Positions 61,805 to 64,000 of a DNA stretch of 64,000 bases are shown piece after piece (the stretch's first letter is position 1; every line of letters begins with the position of its first letter). The DNA is taken from contig NZ_JAGHKP010000004.1 of assembly GCF_017742215.1 (NCBI RefSeq), positions 496,001-560,000 on the forward strand, given 5' to 3'. A model generated the notes under the pieces. It ran no database searches. It was not told the DNA's origin and saw nothing but the letters and a program-made list of their open reading frames with translations. The position numbers and the translations under genes are program-made. Origin of the DNA: Chitinophaga chungangae (GTDB lineage Bacteria > Bacteroidota > Bacteroidia > Chitinophagales > Chitinophagaceae).

Positions 61805-62095
61805 TTATTTCTTGATTACTTTAGGGACGCTGAAGTATTCTTCCGTATGCGCCGGCGCGTTTTGCAGCCCTTCTTCCCTGCTGATGGGGTGTTTCACCTC
61901 GTCTTTGCGGAACACGTTGGCATCGCGGGTCATGTGCAGCATCGGTTTCACGTTCGTGGTATCCAGCTCGCCGAGCTTTTCTACAAAGGTGATCATCCTT
62001 TGAAGGTCGTGCCGGATCTCTTCCTGCTCTGCGGCATTGATGTCCAGCCGCGACAAGGTGGCCAGCTGGCGGATCAGTGCGTCGTTCACTTCCAT
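61805..62095 (-). CDS. gatC: Aspartyl/glutamyl-tRNA amidotransferase subunit C
   Basis: A 96-residue GatC, part of the GatCAB complex that amidates mischarged Glu-tRNA(Gln) or Asp-tRNA(Asn). LARLSRLDINAAEQEEIRHDL-like segment (TLSRLDINAAEQEEI) and the LGELDTTNVKPMLH motif with the C-terminal EEYFSVPKVIK are diagnostic. It is first of a two-gene unit with the LolD-type ATPase; gatA and gatB are not in the window. Confidence 0.95.
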   Translation of the reverse strand: MEVNDALIRQLATLSRLDINAAEQEEIRHDLQRMITFVEKLGELDTTNVKPMLHMTRDANVFRKDEVKHPISREEGLQNAPAHTEEYFSVPKVIKK

Positions 62096-62241
62096 GGGTT
62101 TAAATTAACGGTTTAAAGCTAATAAATTGTATTCATATAATCGATAAATGTGATCGATAGGCAAAAATAGGGATAAAAGGCGGGCATTCTGCTACCGGAA
62201 AACATAGCACGATGTTAAAATTTATTAAATTGCGCCCCGAT

Positions 62242-63246
62242 ATGGTAAAGGAAAAAGAAATCGTTGTCAGCGGCATCCGCTCCACGGGCATTTTGCATTT
62301 AGGGAACTATTTTGGCGCCATCCGGAACTACATCCGGATGCAGGAAGAGTTTAACTGCTATTTTTTCGTGGCGGACTGGCATGCCCTTACCACTCACCCG
62401 GACCCTAAAGAGCTGCGCGGCAACGTGTACCGCGTGCTGGCGGAAAATATCGCTTCCGGCCTCGATCCCGAAAAAGTGACCCTGTACGTGCAGAGCGACA
62501 TCCCCGAGATCGCCGAACTGTACCTGCTGCTCAATATGATGGCGTATAAGGGCGAACTGGAAAGAGTTCCCACTTTCAAGGACAAGGTGCGTCAGAATCC
62601 GAACAACGTGAACGCAGGACTATTAACTTATCCTGTGCTGATGACGGCGGATATCTTAGTACAGCGCGCCGTGAAAGTGCCTGTAGGCAAGGACCAGGAG
62701 CAGCATCTCGAAATGAGCCGGAATTTTGCGCAGCGTTTTAACGAACGTTACGGGTATCTTTTCCCCGAACCTTTCCCCTTCAACTACGGCGACGATCTCG
62801 TACGGATCATGAGCCTGGACGGGAATGGGAAAATGAGCAAAAGCGAGAACGAAAATTCGACGCTGTACCTCAACGATACAGACGATGCGATCCGCAACAA
62901 GATCAAAAGAGCATTAACAGACAGCGGCCCGCAGCAGGAAAATTCGGAAAAACCCGATTATATCAATAACCTGTTCACCCTCATGAAACTGGTATCCACC
63001 CCCGATACCGTACAATTCTTCGAAGAAGCTTTTAACAAATGCAATATCCGTTACGGGGATATGAAGAAACAACTGGGAGAAGACATGGTGGCGTTTATCG
63101 CCCCCATCCGTGAAAAGGCGGCAGCCATCCAGCAGGACCATGCGTACCTTCACCGCATTATGCGCGAAGGGGCGGATAAAGCCCGCGAATCTGCTTCCAA
63201 AACGCTCTCGGAAGCCCGCAAATTAATGGGCATAAATTTCTATTGA
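62242..63246 (+). CDS. trpS: Tryptophanyl-tRNA synthetase
   Basis: A 334-residue class I synthetase from ATG 62242 (MVKEKEIVVSGIRSTG); an in-frame ATG at 62212 adds 10 unlikely residues. HIGH-type TGILHLGNYFGA and KMSKS in GNGKMSKSENENSTLYLND are present, as is VGKDQEQHLEMSRN. Length is typical. Single gene; the next gene starts after 33 bases on the same strand. Confidence 0.97.
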   Translation: MVKEKEIVVSGIRSTGILHLGNYFGAIRNYIRMQEEFNCYFFVADWHALTTHPDPKELRGNVYRVLAENIASGLDPEKVTLYVQSDIPEIAELYLLLNMMAYKGELERVPTFKDKVRQNPNNVNAGLLTYPVLMTADILVQRAVKVPVGKDQEQHLEMSRNFAQRFNERYGYLFPEPFPFNYGDDLVRIMSLDGNGKMSKSENENSTLYLNDTDDAIRNKIKRALTDSGPQQENSEKPDYINNLFTLMKLVSTPDTVQFFEEAFNKCNIRYGDMKKQLGEDMVAFIAPIREKAAAIQQDHAYLHRIMREGADKARESASKTLSEARKLMGINFY

Positions 63247-63279
63247 TTTTTTAACTTGTTGTATTCATATCCCCCATGC

Positions 63280-63912
63280 ATGGCAAAAAATAAGATCAAG
63301 CACATAGCCATAGCCGGCAATATCGGCGCCGGAAAAACCACGCTTACTGAAATGCTCGCCAAACATTACCGTTGGGTGCCGCAGTTCGAAGACGTAGAAC
63401 ATAACCCGTACCTGAGCGATTTCTATGACGATATGCCGCGCTGGTCGTTTAACCTGCAGATCTATTTCCTGCACAGCCGCCTCAAACAGCTGGTGGATAT
63501 CCAGAACGGGAAAGACACGGTGATACAGGACCGCACCATTTACGAAGACGCGCATATTTTCGCGCCGAACCTGTATGAAATGGGGCTGATGACGAAGCGC
63601 GATTTCGATAATTATTTTAATTTCTTCGAAACGCTGAAAAGCATGGTGAAGCCGCCAGACCTGCTGATCTACCTGCAGGCGTCCGTACCCACGCTGGTGG
63701 CGCAGATCCAGAAGCGGGGAAGGGAATACGAGGAAAATATCCGGCTGGACTACCTGAAACGGCTCAACGAATTTTATAACGCCTGGATCGAAAAATATAA
63801 AGACGGCCCTTTGCTGATCATCGACGTGGACAAAAATAAATTCCCGGACAGGGAAGAAGATCTCGGGGAAATTATCTCCCGTGTAGATTCAGAACTGTAC
63901 GGCTTATTCTAG
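63280..63912 (+). CDS. Deoxynucleoside kinase
   Basis: A 210-residue kinase of the dCK/dGK family phosphorylating deoxynucleosides in salvage. ATG 63280 is preferred over the 24-base longer start. P-loop GNIGAGKTT (14-22), DRTIYEDAHIF (the DRS-like motif), and LIYLQASVPTLVAQIQKRGREYE (split), the lid with the Arg residues. It is probably a dAdo/dGuo kinase, but substrate choice cannot be seen. Followed by a strong terminator. Confidence 0.92.
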   Translation: MAKNKIKHIAIAGNIGAGKTTLTEMLAKHYRWVPQFEDVEHNPYLSDFYDDMPRWSFNLQIYFLHSRLKQLVDIQNGKDTVIQDRTIYEDAHIFAPNLYEMGLMTKRDFDNYFNFFETLKSMVKPPDLLIYLQASVPTLVAQIQKRGREYEENIRLDYLKRLNEFYNAWIEKYKDGPLLIIDVDKNKFPDREEDLGEIISRVDSELYGLF

Positions 63913-63929
63913 GATTTTAAACGAATTGT

Positions 63930-63967
63930 ATCTCCGGGAATCTCTGGTTTCCGGAGATATTTTTTTT
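63930..63967 (+). terminator. Terminator after the deoxynucleoside kinase gene
   Basis: ATCTCCGG (63930-63937) and CCGGAGAT (63951-63958), 13-base loop, followed by T (63960-63967). It lies 18 bases past the stop. Confidence 0.85.
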
Positions 63968-64000
63968 GTCGCTGTTTCTCCCGCCCCCTACATTTGCCCT

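Noticed and set aside
1..64000. tRNA, rRNA, CRISPR arrays, insertion sequences and prophage genes
   Set aside because: I looked for tRNA T-loops, regularly spaced repeats, transposase motifs and terminal inverted repeats and found none that I could support by eye; a tRNAscan-SE or ISfinder search could still find something.

Overview
The window looks like a chromosome segment of a Bacteroidota bacterium, most likely Chitinophagaceae (Chitinophaga or a close relative). This rests on a SusC/SusD pair, many secreted glycoside hydrolases with signal peptides ending in AQ, a GH144-type protein (a family founded on a Chitinophaga enzyme), an ECF sigma factor with an anti-sigma factor, LytTR and Crp-type response regulators, several TAnnTTTG promoter boxes, and few Shine-Dalgarno sites. 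I recognise no tRNA, rRNA, CRISPR array, insertion sequence or phage gene. Apart from a few AT-richer intergenic patches the composition looks uniform.

Layout. 1-8.6 kb: the end of a GH18 chitinase, a GH20 hexosaminidase, an outer-membrane barrel protein, a sialate O-acetylesterase-type SGNH enzyme and a GH3 beta-glucosidase. 8.6-14.8 kb, minus strand: a histidine kinase with an unusual REC-cNMP-HTH regulator, an alpha/beta hydrolase, an erythromycin-esterase-family protein, and a LytS/LytR-type two-component pair. 15-25 kb: GH95 fucosidase, a lipoprotein, a small HTH regulator, a gene-poor stretch with orphan terminators and a broken ECF sigma gene, a clan GH-D-like enzyme, a GH29 fucosidase and a sulfatase. 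25.7-31.6 kb: SusC, SusD and a GH144-type endo-beta-1,2-glucanase candidate. 32-37.5 kb: a GH95-GH29-lyase operon preceded by two LacI-type operator palindromes.

37.5-45.1 kb is the most system-like part. An ECF sigma / TPR-bearing anti-sigma / small-protein operon is divergent from a PKD outer-membrane protein, a surface lipoprotein and a TPR-CHAT protease with a C-terminal membrane anchor. I suggest it is an envelope-sensing, protease-effector module; function is inferred only from gene content. 45.1-49.7 kb is a MarR-controlled tripartite drug efflux operon (HlyD, DHA2 MFS, TolC) with palindromic operators at the promoter. 49.8-52.7 kb, minus strand: mannonate dehydratase, glycerate kinase and a small secreted protein. 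52.9-57.4 kb: two linked amidohydrolases, in which two of the three catalytic domains lack the metal-binding HxH. 57.4-57.8 kb: two tiny coupled genes that are copies of each other. 57.9-64 kb is housekeeping: rhodanese, TyrRS, a TapB-like protein, cobalamin adenosyltransferase, LolD-type ATPase, GatC, TrpRS and deoxynucleoside kinase.

Taken together, most of the first 38 kb serves extracellular glycan breakdown: fucosylated, sulfated and acetylated glycans, chitin-type sugars and probably beta-1,2-glucan. UxuA at 50 kb could consume uronic acids released by the lyase.
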